DNA from: Anthoceros angustus
Lineage: Eukaryota; Streptophyta; Anthocerotopsida; Anthocerotales; Anthocerotaceae
Length of the DNA: 64,000 nucleotides
NCBI GenBank assembly: GCA_010909165.1
Contig: VJWM01000117.1
Location: 744,001 to 808,000 of the forward strand
Direction of reading: 5' to 3'
The translations under genes were made by a program, and so were the position numbers. The notes below the pieces were generated by a model, which saw only the letters and a list, made by a program, of their open reading frames with translations, made no database searches and had not been told where the DNA came from. Shown piece by piece: positions 31,870 to 42,570 of the stretch; the stretch's first letter is position 1, and every line of letters begins with the position of its first letter.

Positions 31870-34044
31870 ATGCCTGCTGTAGAGCTTGGAAGAGGGCTCT
31901 TGTGGAGGGCGTTTCTTTGCACCCGGACCCGACAAGCTTGTGGGTTGCCACAGTCGGTCGCGGACCATACACCCTTGCAACGTGTGCCGAATTACTCGTC
32001 TTCGCCTGGCTGGCCAGATGATACGGAGCCTCTCAGCCCTGCAGGACACGAATTTGAAGTGAGCGCTGAAACAGTGCGCAATCTGTGTCAGCAGGGGCAG
32101 CTCCATGAGGCCGTTGACGCTCTGGAAGGTCTGTTACAGGCAGTGCAGGCTGACTGTCGTGTTTCCAAAACTCTCCTCTACACCGTCCTCAAAAACTGTG
32201 CGGTTAGGAAGGATGTGGTTCTGGGCCGCCGTCTGCATACTCTGATGGTGAAAATTGGGTTTCATTTGGACACGTTCTTGTGCAACCACATTTTGCGGAT
32301 GTATGCTTCTCACGCCAGCTTGCAGGAAGCGATGGCTGTGTTCACCTCGGTTGCCACACCAGATGCCTTCATGTGGTCGTCCATCATTTCTGCCCATGTT
32401 AGACATGGGCAGGCTGTGCAGGCCATAGAGCTGTATCATGGGATGCGCAGGTCGAGGGTGAAGCCAGACGGGCATGTGTTTGTCTCAGCGCTACAGGCCT
32501 GCGCGAGAGCAGCAGACCTGAAATCTGGGCAGCTGGTCCATGCTGATGTGCTGGCCGCTGGTGGTGAGCCAGATGTGTTTGTTTGCAGTTGCTTGGTGGG
32601 CATGTATGCAAAGTGCGGGAGTCTGGAGCAAGCCAGGAGCGTGTTTGACAGGCTTCCTGAGAAGAATGTGGTGACCTGGACCTCTTTGATTTTAGGCTAT
32701 TCCCAGCAGGGAATGGGGCAGGAAGCCCTTCATCTTTACAGTGATATGCGACATGAAGGTGTGGCTGCACCCAATTCGGTGACATATGTCTGCCTCCTGC
32801 AAGCATGTGCAAGTGTGGGCTTCACGGCTCTGGAGAAGGGGAAGCAGCTTCATGCACAGATTGGAGAGCAAGGGCTTCATGGTAATATGTTTGTGGCTAA
32901 CAGTTTGGTCAACATGTATGCAAAGTGTGGCAGCCTAGAGGAGGCCCAGAGCCTGTTCGATGGACTGCGTCGGAAGGATGTCGTGACGTGGAATGCCATG
33001 ATAGCAGGATATGCCCAGCAAGGCATGGTTCAGGAAGCCCTCCGTCTTTACCGTGCTATGCAGCAAGGAGGTGGTGCATCACCTAATTCGGTGACATTTG
33101 TGTGCCTCCTGCAAGCATGTGCAAATGTGGCAGCTTTGCATCCAGGAAAGCAGCTACATGCTGAGATTGTGCAACAAGGGCTCCAGGCTGATGTGTTTGT
33201 AGCCATCAGTTTGATAAATATGTATGCAAAGTCTGGCAGCATGCTTGATGCACAGGTGGTGTTTGATGCCTTGCCCGAAAGAGACGATGTCGCCTGGAAT
33301 GCACTGATTGCTGGATACACTCGTCAGGGAAACAGTGCCAAGGTCTTGGACCTGGTCCACAGAATGAGAGAGGATGGGTTGCGGCCAAATGGCATCACGT
33401 TCCTCAACGTTCTAACAGTGTGCAGTCACGCGGGTCTTGTGACACAGGGGCGGGAGTGCTTTGAGGCTATGAGCAGACACTACTGTATCCCTCGCACCAC
33501 AGAGCATTATGCATGCATTGTGGATCTCCTGGGTCGTGCCGGCCATCTTGACGAAGCACTAGCAGTGGTGAGGGCCATGCCCCTAGTGCCCCATGCTGCA
33601 GTTTGGCGCACTCTATTAAGTGCTTGCCGGAAGTGGGGCAACGTGGAGGTGGGACGCCATGCATTTGATGAAGTAGTAAAGCTAGATGAAACAGATGCTG
33701 CTCCATACGTATTAATGTCAAACTTGTACACCAGTGTCCACATGTGGGAGCAGGCAGAGGAGATGCAGGCTAGGAGAATAGGCATTGGGGCATGGAAGCA
33801 GCCAGGCCAGAGCTGGTGGACAGACATCCATGGAGAGGTGCACAGCTTTCTGGTTGGGGATAAAAGCCACCACGAGAGTGAAGGGATATATGCACTTCTG
33901 CAACACCTGGTTCCCAAAATGAAGAACCAGGGGTATGTCCCATATCTGGAATCTGCTGCACTGCAGGACACATACGATGACATAAGCAAGGTGGTCATTT
34001 GTGCCGGCACAATGAAAGCTGGTTGTGCCCAATGCTCTCAATAA
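31870..34044 (+). CDS. PLS-class PPR protein with E motifs and truncated DYW start (724 aa)
   Basis: Intronless organelle RNA-binding protein, likely an editing factor. N-terminus MPAVELGRGLLWRAFLCTRT is Arg-rich and fits targeting. PLS repeats run from about residue 70 to 560 with FVCSCLVGMYAKCGSLEQAR and KDVVTWNAMIAGYAQQG. E motifs follow (APYVLMSNLYTSVHMWEQ; SFLVGDKSHHESEGIYALL) and then GYVPYLESAALQDTYDD, which is where a DYW domain normally begins. The protein then ends KVVICAGTMKAGCAQCSQ, so the HxE and CxxC deaminase motifs are absent. It is related to the PPR at 24-29 kb (DAFMW.SIIS and LGNHILRMYA-like first repeats). A broken paralogue lies at 55.7-56.6 kb. Confidence 0.92.
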   Translation: MPAVELGRGLLWRAFLCTRTRQACGLPQSVADHTPLQRVPNYSSSPGWPDDTEPLSPAGHEFEVSAETVRNLCQQGQLHEAVDALEGLLQAVQADCRVSKTLLYTVLKNCAVRKDVVLGRRLHTLMVKIGFHLDTFLCNHILRMYASHASLQEAMAVFTSVATPDAFMWSSIISAHVRHGQAVQAIELYHGMRRSRVKPDGHVFVSALQACARAADLKSGQLVHADVLAAGGEPDVFVCSCLVGMYAKCGSLEQARSVFDRLPEKNVVTWTSLILGYSQQGMGQEALHLYSDMRHEGVAAPNSVTYVCLLQACASVGFTALEKGKQLHAQIGEQGLHGNMFVANSLVNMYAKCGSLEEAQSLFDGLRRKDVVTWNAMIAGYAQQGMVQEALRLYRAMQQGGGASPNSVTFVCLLQACANVAALHPGKQLHAEIVQQGLQADVFVAISLINMYAKSGSMLDAQVVFDALPERDDVAWNALIAGYTRQGNSAKVLDLVHRMREDGLRPNGITFLNVLTVCSHAGLVTQGRECFEAMSRHYCIPRTTEHYACIVDLLGRAGHLDEALAVVRAMPLVPHAAVWRTLLSACRKWGNVEVGRHAFDEVVKLDETDAAPYVLMSNLYTSVHMWEQAEEMQARRIGIGAWKQPGQSWWTDIHGEVHSFLVGDKSHHESEGIYALLQHLVPKMKNQGYVPYLESAALQDTYDDISKVVICAGTMKAGCAQCSQ

Positions 34045-34428
34045 GATCCCCAAGGCGATCCCCACCATGTGCCTTGTGAACTATGTGTGTACAGGCTACA
34101 TACAACAAGGCATGCACATTGTGCACAGCAACGCCCAATAACGCCACTGTTAACAGCATAAGCATGGAAAGCATCCTAGCTGCCACAATCAGATACGAAG
34201 AGAACTAATATAAAGCTGAACATAAGCATCCATCTTTGTGCAATAAGGAGAACATATGCATTCTGAGGCAATGAACTTTCTACTTACATACCTTTCTTCG
34301 TGTCGGCTCTTGTGTGTGTACCAAAGAGACTTTGAAGTTGGTTACACATACATAGACATGCTGAGAGATAGACACACAACTTCGTGGTTCAGCGCCTTGG
34401 CCATAAGCAGTACATACTGAGTGGAGCT
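34045..34428 (-). pseudogene. Papain-like protease signal-peptide fragment and flank
   Basis: A minus-strand start at 34,186 reads MAARMLSMLMLLTVALLGVA, almost the same as the signal peptide of the protease pseudogene at 35,611 (MAAAMLSLLMMLTVALLGVA). It then diverges at once. The upstream flank, with TTTGTGCAATAAGGAGAA and later TTCGTGGTTCA, also resembles the flank of that pseudogene. So the 5' end of a protease gene was copied here, next to the PPR stop codon. Confidence 0.6.
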
Positions 34429-34429
34429 C

Positions 34430-34880
34430 CCTATGCCCTTACTCAACTGCCTAGGTACTTAAGTCCTTTCCGTATGCTTTTACAAAGATCTTGGAATCAA
34501 GTATCTCCTATGGCTTTCCTAATGTCTTCGAATCACAAACCAAATGTCGAACATGGCTTTGCTCAAGTGGACTCCCTCTGCCTTTACTCAAGTCTTGGAA
34601 TCAAACATTGATTTTCAGAGAACATGGTTTTCCTGCACATGTCTTTGAAGTACTCAAGTCTAAGTAGATTTGAGGACATGTGGCTTTGGAGTACGAGAAG
34701 ACAAGGGGACGAGGGAGGCGGGATCGGTGGGTTTCCAAAGACAAGAATGAGCATTTGTTTGGGGATGGGTTGCTCAAATCTTCGAATCAAATTGGTATGA
34801 GTTTTCGGAAACATGGCTTTGCAGTGGCCCTGTGCACTACTAGGTATGCCATAGCCTCCTCCTCGTGATACGAAGCGAGA
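34430..34880. repeat. Degenerate interspersed repeat cluster (ACTCAAGTCTT type)
   Basis: Several loose copies of a motif close to TTTACTCAAGTCTTGGAATC followed by AAA, spaced about 50-100 bp. The same motif recurs at 36,140-36,520, downstream of the second protease fragment. The two clusters occupy equivalent places in a diverged duplication. Confidence 0.55.
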
Positions 34881-35029
34881 CCCAAAGCGTGTAAAATTCA
34901 ATCAATCACTGTAGAGTAATTTCAGATCTTTAAAGATATCATCGGCAGCTTTTGCCAAGTGAGGCGTGCGAAGAGATGGAAGATGCTCTCAATTGCTATG
35001 AAGAGATCAAAGGATCGGATTCATACAAA

Positions 35030-35611
35030 ATTTTCAAGGAAGAGAAGCAAATCCGGGCGGCCAGTAGTACATTCCACACAGCCCCGCGGTGTTGCTTGGA
35101 TATCGCAGCATGCACATGAATCCGAGCTCTCCCCACCAGGTGCCCCACGAGTTCTTGAGAACCCAGAAATTTTCCTCGCTGCTGGCGTTGGTGCCGTATC
35201 CGACCACCAGCATGGCGTGATCGACTGTGGTCCCGCACGGGCCGGTGAACACTCCTCCTGCGTAGTGCTGGCGGTGTCGATCTTGCTTGCCGACATCGCC
35301 TTGAACTCGGGGTTTGTCATGTCCGAAAATTGGTTCAGTCCCAAGTCGTATGCGGCTTCTCGATTCCGAGAGTGAATGTAGAAGAAGTTGTCGATGAAGA
35401 TAGAAAACCGACACTTCCTTTCTTCATGGCTTTGATACACACGTCCGTGTTGCATCGCCCACTTATCGAACAACGCTTCAAGTGATTCTGCAGACTTGAC
35501 ATCGTCTCCGGTATATCCATGAAGAGCCTTATCAGCAACCACCTTGGCCACAGCAACGCCCAACAACGCTACTGTCAACATCATAAGCAAGGAAAGCATC
35601 GCAGCTGCCAT
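35030..35611 (-). pseudogene. Papain-like cysteine protease (C1A), internally deleted
   Basis: Starts with a signal peptide (MAAAMLSLLMMLTVALLGVA) and an I29 inhibitor propeptide: ALFDKWAMQHGRVYQSHEER, then YDLGLNQFSDMTNPEFKA. It then jumps directly to the C-terminal half of the protease domain. That part is in another frame: GGVFTGPCGTTVDHAMLVV contains the catalytic His, and NFWVLKNSWGTWWGE contains the catalytic Asn. The region with the catalytic Cys (usually CGSCWAF) is absent. No intron remains although plant papain genes usually have them, which suggests a processed or intron-poor copy. The deletion plus frame change make it non-functional. Confidence 0.85.
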
Positions 35612-36139
35612 ACAAAGAAAGCTAATAGAAATCTGAACTCAAGGATGTCTCTTTGTGCAATGAGGAGAATGCATTCGACGGCCTACGCCTCATAGTGGCC
35701 ACCTCCACCAAGTAAGAGAAAGAGGCTTGATAAGAAAGTAAAAAGGTCTTCAAGCCAGACCAGTGGTTTTTGTCTGGCTCTACCGAAGTCTTGGGCTCCT
35801 GGTTGGAAAAGCTGGCGGCGTCCTTCTTGCCTATAGTAAAGGATGGCTTCCTTGTGTTTTATTTTTTCGTCTGTCTTTAGGAGCTACACAAGCTGTGTGT
35901 AACTTGGGTACACAAGGACATGCTGAGATGAGAACTGCGTGGTTCATCAAACTTGGGCCCAAATCAGTACATGATGAGATTCGGAGCGAGATCATACTGT
36001 GCTCCTTTGGGGATCCGGTTGCTGATATTGTGTTCCCTTGGGGGAACGGATTGTTGTTACTGTGACCCCTACCGTTCCGTTCCGTTCTCGATATTGCTAT
36101 CGTTCTTCAGGAAAGCTCCACTCTACATACATATCTTTC

Positions 36140-36520
36140 ACAGTTCAGATCGCTTTACTCAAGTCTTCGAATCAGATGCTATGCAGTACCCTAGGCCATT
36201 TCGCAATTGTCCAGGTACTCAAGTCGATTCCGTGTGCCCTTTACTCAAGTCTTAAAATCAAATATTTTCTATGCCTATCCCTCATTTTTATATATTTTTA
36301 AACTTGGCTTTGCGGTTATCAATTGGACTTCATGTGCCTTTACTCAAGTCTTCCAATCAAATATTAACTTAAAAAAAAATTGGTGTTCCAGCAAAGGCAT
36401 GTCTTTGGAGTACCTACTCAAGTTAAGTTGATTTCAAGGGAGCATATGGCTTTGCAATATTCATAAGTCTTTGAATCAAATGGGTAGATAAGTACGTTTC
36501 AAAAACATGTCTTTGCAGTA
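36140..36520. repeat. Second ACTCAAGTCTT repeat cluster
   Basis: Copies of CTTTACTCAAGTCTT(C/A)(G/C/A)AATCAAAT at about 36,151, 36,239 and 36,339, mixed with variants around TGCAGTA. Related to the 34.4-34.9 kb cluster. Confidence 0.55.
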
Positions 36521-38058
36521 GCCCCACTAGGCTCCTAGTGGGATATTGCATCACATTTTGGGTATCACTCAACATTTTTGCACATCTGGGGCAAAACCTG
36601 TCTGTCACAGTTATGAATGATACATGATAATGATCAGCTCATTCTAATATTCTTGAATTTTGTATCAATAAATAACTTATTCTTTAGTCACCTGAGTTGA
36701 AAGAAATCTTAGGGTACAAGTTACCTTGGCCATGTTCTAGACCTTGTTTAAAGTATTATAAATTGCAATTAGGGATCTGTGGAAGAAGATCAAAAGATGA
36801 GGTAATATAAATAAAAGATGTACATAATTTTTAAGATATGAGGTAAACGTGAGATAAAAGACTCGTTTTGAGTGAATTCAACAATATGGGGTTAATTGCG
36901 TGTGCTTGCTAAGCACATGGGTTCGTCCCCAATACTTCGGATTTCAAACATTCATTCATTCAAATGATGAATCTCTTTGGGAGTGCCCGCTGAGTTCTAG
37001 GAGTGTGCCTCCTAAGCACATAGCTTCGCCTACGGGAGTTCAAATTTCTTAGGCTGCATTTACTGTTGATGTATCTATACCGTGGTTAATGGAATTTCTT
37101 TCCTCAAAAGTGAAGTTTTATCTCAAAAGAAGTCTTCAAATGAAACAAGTGTTAATTTTTAGGAAGTACATAAGCCTTAACAATAGTGTTTTATGGCATG
37201 CGTTAAATATTCTTAATTAACTCTAGAAGCTCCATAGTTGGAAAACAAAAATATTCTTAATTAACTCTAGGAGCTCCATCGTTGGGAATGAAACTCGTTC
37301 GCGCTAGTTAATTACCCCCGTGGAATGTTACAAAGTTCTTTAAGAAACTTGAAACCAATATTTAAAATAGACTCAAATAATAATTATATATGAATTTTTA
37401 ATCTCATACAAGGCATGTTTGGACGTCAAGTTCCAATCCCGAATACATGAGGTAACTTTTAACTTCGCTTCCTGCTGCCTATGAATGTAGTGAATACAAA
37501 ATGACCAAGCCAACATCAAGTCGACTACATTTGTTGACAATGTACATTTCACAGCTTACAATGAAAGAAAAGTTGTAAGAAGATGTTTGAACTGTGAACT
37601 GCATTTGGTCTCTATATGGCTCACATTTTGCCTATTATTTATAATAATATCAGACTCCATCACGATCCTAGAAACATGTGCGGTATCTCCTGGATAGAAT
37701 TCCCAACTGCTTTTAACATAATCTGCCTAAAAGAGATAGGTTCTTGCTTTGATTTTTTAGCTTTGAGTTTTATAACATCTTTGAATTTCTGGCCTCAAAC
37801 TTTACAATAAGTAGACCATAGTGGAGGAAGGTATGGAATCTTTTCTACTGATAATTTTCATAAAGGTTAACCAAATAAATGAGTTCAATTATTTTTATGT
37901 TTTATGTTTTATATTTATAAAGCTCATAAATATCCTAAATTATCTTTCTTTTATTTTGCTCCAACTTCCAACCTGTGTGGTTTAATGAATCCATTCATTG
38001 TCTGATTGATTCCACATTTAGGTATTTGGCATCCGACGATCAAAGATAGGTGATCCCA
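36521..38058. other. AT-rich region, no gene seen
   Basis: About 1.5 kb of strongly AT-rich sequence without domain-bearing frames. A short direct repeat, ATTCTTAATTAACTCTAG, occurs at about 37,208 and 37,253. It probably includes the 3' flank of the chitosanase. Confidence 0.4.
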
Positions 38059-38844
38059 TCAACTGTTGTGTGGAATGTGTGTAATCTCGTAGGGGTCGCC
38101 GTAGACCTTCCAGTGAAGCGGCAGGTTGAGATCAAAGTTCTTTTCGCGGAGGAAAACGAGCTGCTCGGTATCGACGCGGCTGGTATCCTGGTGAGCGGCC
38201 TCCTTACGCATCTCCTTCTTGCGCTCGTCCAGAAACACGCTCAACCAGACGGTCTCGTCGCCGCGGGCAGAGGGCGGATGCGCTCTTTTGAGCGCGCGAG
38301 CCCGGATGGCCTCCATTCCGTCGGCTCCATGCATCACGGCCGCGTCGTAGTACGCGAACTGCCCCAGCGGACGGAGCCCGTCCCGCTCTCCTTGCGCGAC
38401 CGAGGGATTGAAGTACATGCTGTCGCGCATGTCGTCCTGCGCCTTCTGGAACACGGGGTCCTTGGCCGCCGTCCGCCAGTCGCGCGGGAAGAAGGGGTCC
38501 AGGCCCTTGTGGGAAGGGCTCCCTTCCGCGGCCAGCTTCCGCAAAGCCGGCAGGTACCTGGCCAGCACGTTGCCCTCAGGTTTCCGATTCGCGTAGAGCT
38601 CCACCACCTGCACCATGTCCCCTGTGCCCGAGCAGAACCCTACGATCCCCGCCGTGTAGCCTCTCCCATCCCCGATGTCCTCGATGTACGCGTACTGAGC
38701 TCTCCAGTTCAGCGACGAGTTCTCCGCGCTCGACACCAGCTCCTGCGCGATCTCCTTCAGTTTCGGGTCGGCCAGCGATGGCCCGCCGGCCCCGCAAGTG
38801 CGTAGCGCTACTAAGAGCAGCAACAATGCGCCCCTGAACTCCAT
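38059..38844 (-). CDS. GH46 chitosanase, secreted, intronless (bacterial type)
   Basis: Hydrolyses beta-1,4 links in chitosan by an inverting mechanism. The ATG at 38,844 gives 261 aa; earlier codons lack ATG. Residues 1-23 (MEFRGALLLLLVALRTCGAG) are a signal peptide, so the enzyme is probably exported. The mature part aligns along its full length with Streptomyces GH46 enzymes: EIAQELVSSAENSSLNW holds the catalytic acid Glu (Glu22 of the N174 enzyme), IEDIGDGRGYTAG holds the catalytic base Asp (Asp40), then GFCSGTGDMVQVVELY, ALGQFAYYD-like LGQFAYYDAAVMHG, and TSRVDTEQLVFL. Length matches the family. It has no intron, is GC-rich, and sits between AT-rich stretches. I infer acquisition from bacteria. 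A contaminant is unlikely in a continuous window with plant genes. Confidence 0.95.
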   Translation of the reverse strand: MEFRGALLLLLVALRTCGAGGPSLADPKLKEIAQELVSSAENSSLNWRAQYAYIEDIGDGRGYTAGIVGFCSGTGDMVQVVELYANRKPEGNVLARYLPALRKLAAEGSPSHKGLDPFFPRDWRTAAKDPVFQKAQDDMRDSMYFNPSVAQGERDGLRPLGQFAYYDAAVMHGADGMEAIRARALKRAHPPSARGDETVWLSVFLDERKKEMRKEAAHQDTSRVDTEQLVFLREKNFDLNLPLHWKVYGDPYEITHIPHNS

Positions 38845-38899
38845 GACTAGTTCCTCCTTGATACACCCTGAAAGCGAGCAGTGATGTCGTTCGAACACA

Positions 38900-39560
38900 A
38901 TCTGTACTACAAACCTAGGCACGGAGGCAAGCAAAGAGCGAGATTGATCAGTCTTTAAAAAACACCAGTACTACAATCCTAGGCACAGAGGCAAGCAAAG
39001 AGCGATTTGATCACTTTCAAACACTCCAGTACCACAACCCTAGGCACAGAGGCAAGCAAAGATCAGACATGTCAATATGATGACTAGCCTATGCAGGGAG
39101 GCACGCAAGGGCTGATGTCTTTCAGACACAGAAGCAAGCAAAGACTAATGTCTGCCGGACACGCGCATTACTTCTAAACCCTATGCAGAGCTCGAGGCAA
39201 GCGGAGACTGACATCTTTCAGACACGTTTACTACTTCTAAAGCCTGTGCAGAGAGGCAAGCAGAGATCGATGCCTTTCAGACGCTTCTTCCAAAATCCTT
39301 ATGCAGCGAGGCAAACAGAGACTGATGTCTTTCAGACACATCATTACTACAGTGCTATCAGCTACTTAGCCTAAGCAGAGAGGCAAGCAGAGTCTGATGT
39401 CTTTCCGACACATCACTACCGTAGTGCCATCTGCAGCTACCTAGCCTATGCAGAGAAGCTGATGTCCTTCAGACACATCACTACTACTGTGGCATCGCTA
39501 CTTAGCCTATGCAGAGAGGCAAGCAAAGGGTGATGTCTTTCAAGCATATCAGGTCACTTA
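38900..39560. repeat. Degenerate tandem array upstream of the chitosanase
   Basis: About ten irregular units of roughly 50-80 bp. The shared core is CTATGCAGAGAGGCAAGCA then GAGACTGATGTCTTTCAGAC then ACATCACTACT. The units nearest the chitosanase read CTAGGCACAGAGGCAAGCAA and begin within its expected 5' flank, about 60 bp from the ATG. Confidence 0.85.
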
Positions 39561-39579
39561 ACCCTAATATGAGAGACGC

Positions 39580-39888
39580 ATGCACACAGCAGGAACGTTG
39601 TTGAACTGCCTCGGATCCGACAACAGCGGTGCAGACTGCCTCTCCAATGCTGTCGAGGCTGGGACGGAAACGCTTCTTGTCTGGATCCTAATGAAGAAGT
39701 CAGCACCCGGACCGTCACCTACCTGGACCTCTGGACAGCTACTGGCGGCACTTGCAAGGATCCCAGATTTCAGGATTACAGGGAAATTGTTGAAGTGCTC
39801 CACAAGAATTGGCGGTGAGCATGAGCTCTCGCCGAGGACTTCTTCGGAGGCCGATCGATTTCTGCACCTGGTCAAGCTGAACTTATAA
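39580..39888 (+). CDS. Hypothetical 102-aa ORF
   Basis: True ATG, 102 codons, beginning MHTAGTLLNCLGSDNSG and ending FLHLVKLNL. I recognise no domain. It sits just past the tandem array in DNA with no other gene. The opposite strand is also open over the same span, so this may be chance. Confidence 0.25.
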   Translation: MHTAGTLLNCLGSDNSGADCLSNAVEAGTETLLVWILMKKSAPGPSPTWTSGQLLAALARIPDFRITGKLLKCSTRIGGEHELSPRTSSEADRFLHLVKLNL

Positions 39889-40525
39889 CTGCTTCACTGT
39901 CACAGCTGGAAGAAAAGCATCCTCGATTTCAAGGATTCCAGAGATGTTCAGAGATTCCAAGGATCCATGAGCTTGATTTAGAGTGAATCTTGCTGCCAGA
40001 CGAAAGCCTGCCGCTGGAACTTGCTGTTGGCCGCTTGATCACATCGTCCACAGTCGGCGCAATTACGTCCCCAGATAGGTGACTTCGCCTCGGGTTGTCG
40101 CTCACCAGGTCATAAAGATCATCACATCGGTAGGTCCGAAAGCCGCCAGGAACATGGATTTACGCTTCCTACTCGCATCTCCTTCACAAACCTTGACAAG
40201 AATTGGTCGGTAAATCCATGTCCATCTCTAGCATGAGAGATGCCGATGAACCGCTTGCAATTTTGCATGACAAACATCAATTCTACTCTACTAGACGAAC
40301 ACGTATAATCCTCATAACTGCGCAGGAGGTGAAGAACAATGCTGCTTGTTATGGCCGAAAGGAGCTGACAAAGCAAGATTCCAAGCAAGAAGATTGGACT
40401 TGCAGCATGCTACAAACACGTCAAGTCCAGACAACGGAACGATCCACGGAAATAGTCAGTTCGACTCCATCCCTTCAGCATTTACAGTCCTCTTCCATGC
40501 ATACATTACTCGTCAAGACCCCTTG
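39889..40525. other. No gene seen
   Basis: Non-repetitive sequence up to the edge of the large tandem duplication. An open frame across the boundary starts with TTG and has no recognised domain. Confidence 0.35.
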
Positions 40526-41039
40526 CCATACATCGCTCGTCGATACAAATTTAACCCCTGAATGCCGAATGGGTTTTTGGCCTATTTTCGCCCACATCAC
40601 GATTCCTAATTTTCATTATTTCATGGCGCTGCAAAAATTCAGTCCCTTCACATGGCAAATACGAGTTTACTGCCCTTTATGCGGTGGTGTGTGGAAGAAA
40701 ACTACTCCACTACTTTCTTTCCTTACCAAATTTTGGAAGCCATGGCCATGCCATGATCATAGGCACGTCAAAAACTTCACCACTTCGCTATAATCGACTC
40801 TAGTTTTTCTTATTTGCTATGATAGAGAAGTAATAGATAGTTGCAAATTAAATTTTTTTACTATACAAGGAGTAATAAAATTTTTATTAACCCTCCATCA
40901 AGAAATGTTTTTCTTCTAATTTATTCAATTTTCCAAGAATATAAAATAAGTTTTCACATTACCCCTCACACTTTTGGTTTTTGATGGATGTTTGAGCTAC
41001 ATGAGCAAGACCCTCTATCACCATTGGGCTCATTATCTT

Positions 41040-41270
41040 GCACTTGGAGTTGAGTATGTTTGCTCATGCTTATGAACATTATATTTATGCATTTGTTGTT
41101 GAACATATTGCTCATGTTCAAGCACATTATACTTATACATTCGTGTTGAACATATTGCTCATGTTCATGAACATTACACTCATGCATAAATTTGTTGTTA
41201 AACATGCTGCTCATGCTCATGCACATTACACTGTTGTTGAACATATTGCTCATTTGATATAGTATGTACA
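41040..41270. repeat. Minisatellite around GTTGAACATATTGCTCATG (copy 1)
   Basis: Degenerate units of about 50 bp containing GAACATATTGCTCATGTTCA and ACATTATACTTATGCAT. The copy in the second duplication unit is at 43,210-43,430. Confidence 0.75.
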
Positions 41271-42169
41271 TTTGATAGAATTTGAGCTATATACGCAAGT
41301 TTCTCTTTTATTATTTGGCTCATGATCTTGCGTTAAAGTTGATACTCATCACACCTATGCATTTGTTGTGAAACATAATTAAGCGCATTTAATTTCTTGA
41401 TAGAAAAGAAGAAAGTTTTTATGTACAAGACCTTAGTGGAGTAGTAATATTATTCTTATTATTATAATTACATTATTAATAAAATAATAAAGAAGTATCG
41501 ATTGCAAACCAAGGTTCTTTTACTATAGAAAATGCTTTATAATAATAAAATCTACTTTTTATAATAAAACTTTGAAAATTATGTAGCTAAGAGATAATAA
41601 TGTAGTATTAATTAATTAATATAAAATAATAAAGAAGTGATAAATCAAGTTAATCTATAAAATAATTAAACTTTATACAAGAAGAAAAAATAATGTAGGA
41701 AACTCCATCAAGTTTAGGTCCTAGCCCTTTGCACCTTGGAAGCTCTCGTGTTAAGTGCCTACGACCTACTTCTTGCTCTAGTGTAACTGTTTTTTGAAAA
41801 TAGAGTCTTTCAAACTATGATGCAAAGCAGGTAAAATCAAATTTCCTAGTATTAGGAAATCTGTCCTCATCAAGCCGCAAATTCTTGCGAGGCATGGTGC
41901 AGCAATTTCATAACCGGCAAGATTAATTCATCAAGAAACATCTATATGAAAGCATGGTTTGGTGGTACACTTCTGTACCATATGGCTGTGGTACACTTGG
42001 TTACTTTTGAGAGATGAGAGAGAGATGTGAGAGAATGATGTGAGAGAGTCCAAGTTTCACTAAATTAATATTTTACGTTTTATATTTAACTATATTTTAT
42101 TTCATTAGTCGATTTTTATCTTACTTTTAACTTATCTTTTTTAACTCGCTTTGAGGTCAACGACCGCCA

Positions 42170-42570
42170 CCTCCGCCTCACCACCTCCGCCTCCTCCTCC
42201 CGCCTCCACTGCTACATGTGCCTACGAACTTCGACGGCTGGTCATCTTGACCTCATCGCCGGTCTTGCCCTCTGCTGGTCTTGCCCTCTGCTGTTGCTAG
42301 TCTCGCCTTTTGCCGCCCGGCCGGTCCTCCGCCTCGCTGCCACGTCCCGCCGTTGCTGCTGGTCTCGCCTTTTGCTGCTGCTGGTCTTGCCCTCTGCTGG
42401 TCACGCCTCTGCTGCTGGTCTCGCTGCCGCCGGTCCCGCCTGCTGCTGGTCACGCCTCTGCTGCTGCTGGTCTCGCCTCTTCCGCCGCTCGCTTTCTGCT
42501 CCTCGCTATCACTGGGTCCCGCCTGGCTCTACCGCTCTGGTCCTACCTTTGTCGCCTCGCCTTTGCTCAT
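42170..42570. repeat. CTG-rich low-complexity island (copy 1)
   Basis: GC-rich run of short units such as TGCTGCTGGTCTCGCC in otherwise AT-rich DNA. Related islands lie at 44,350-44,760 and 46,090-46,500. Their Leu/Pro/Ala-rich open frames on several phases are a by-product of the repeat and are not annotated as genes. Confidence 0.8.

Noticed and set aside
38900-39560. Repeat array considered as CRISPR-like
   Set aside because: Units are irregular in length and diverged, lack constant repeats with unique spacers, and sit in a plant nuclear context.
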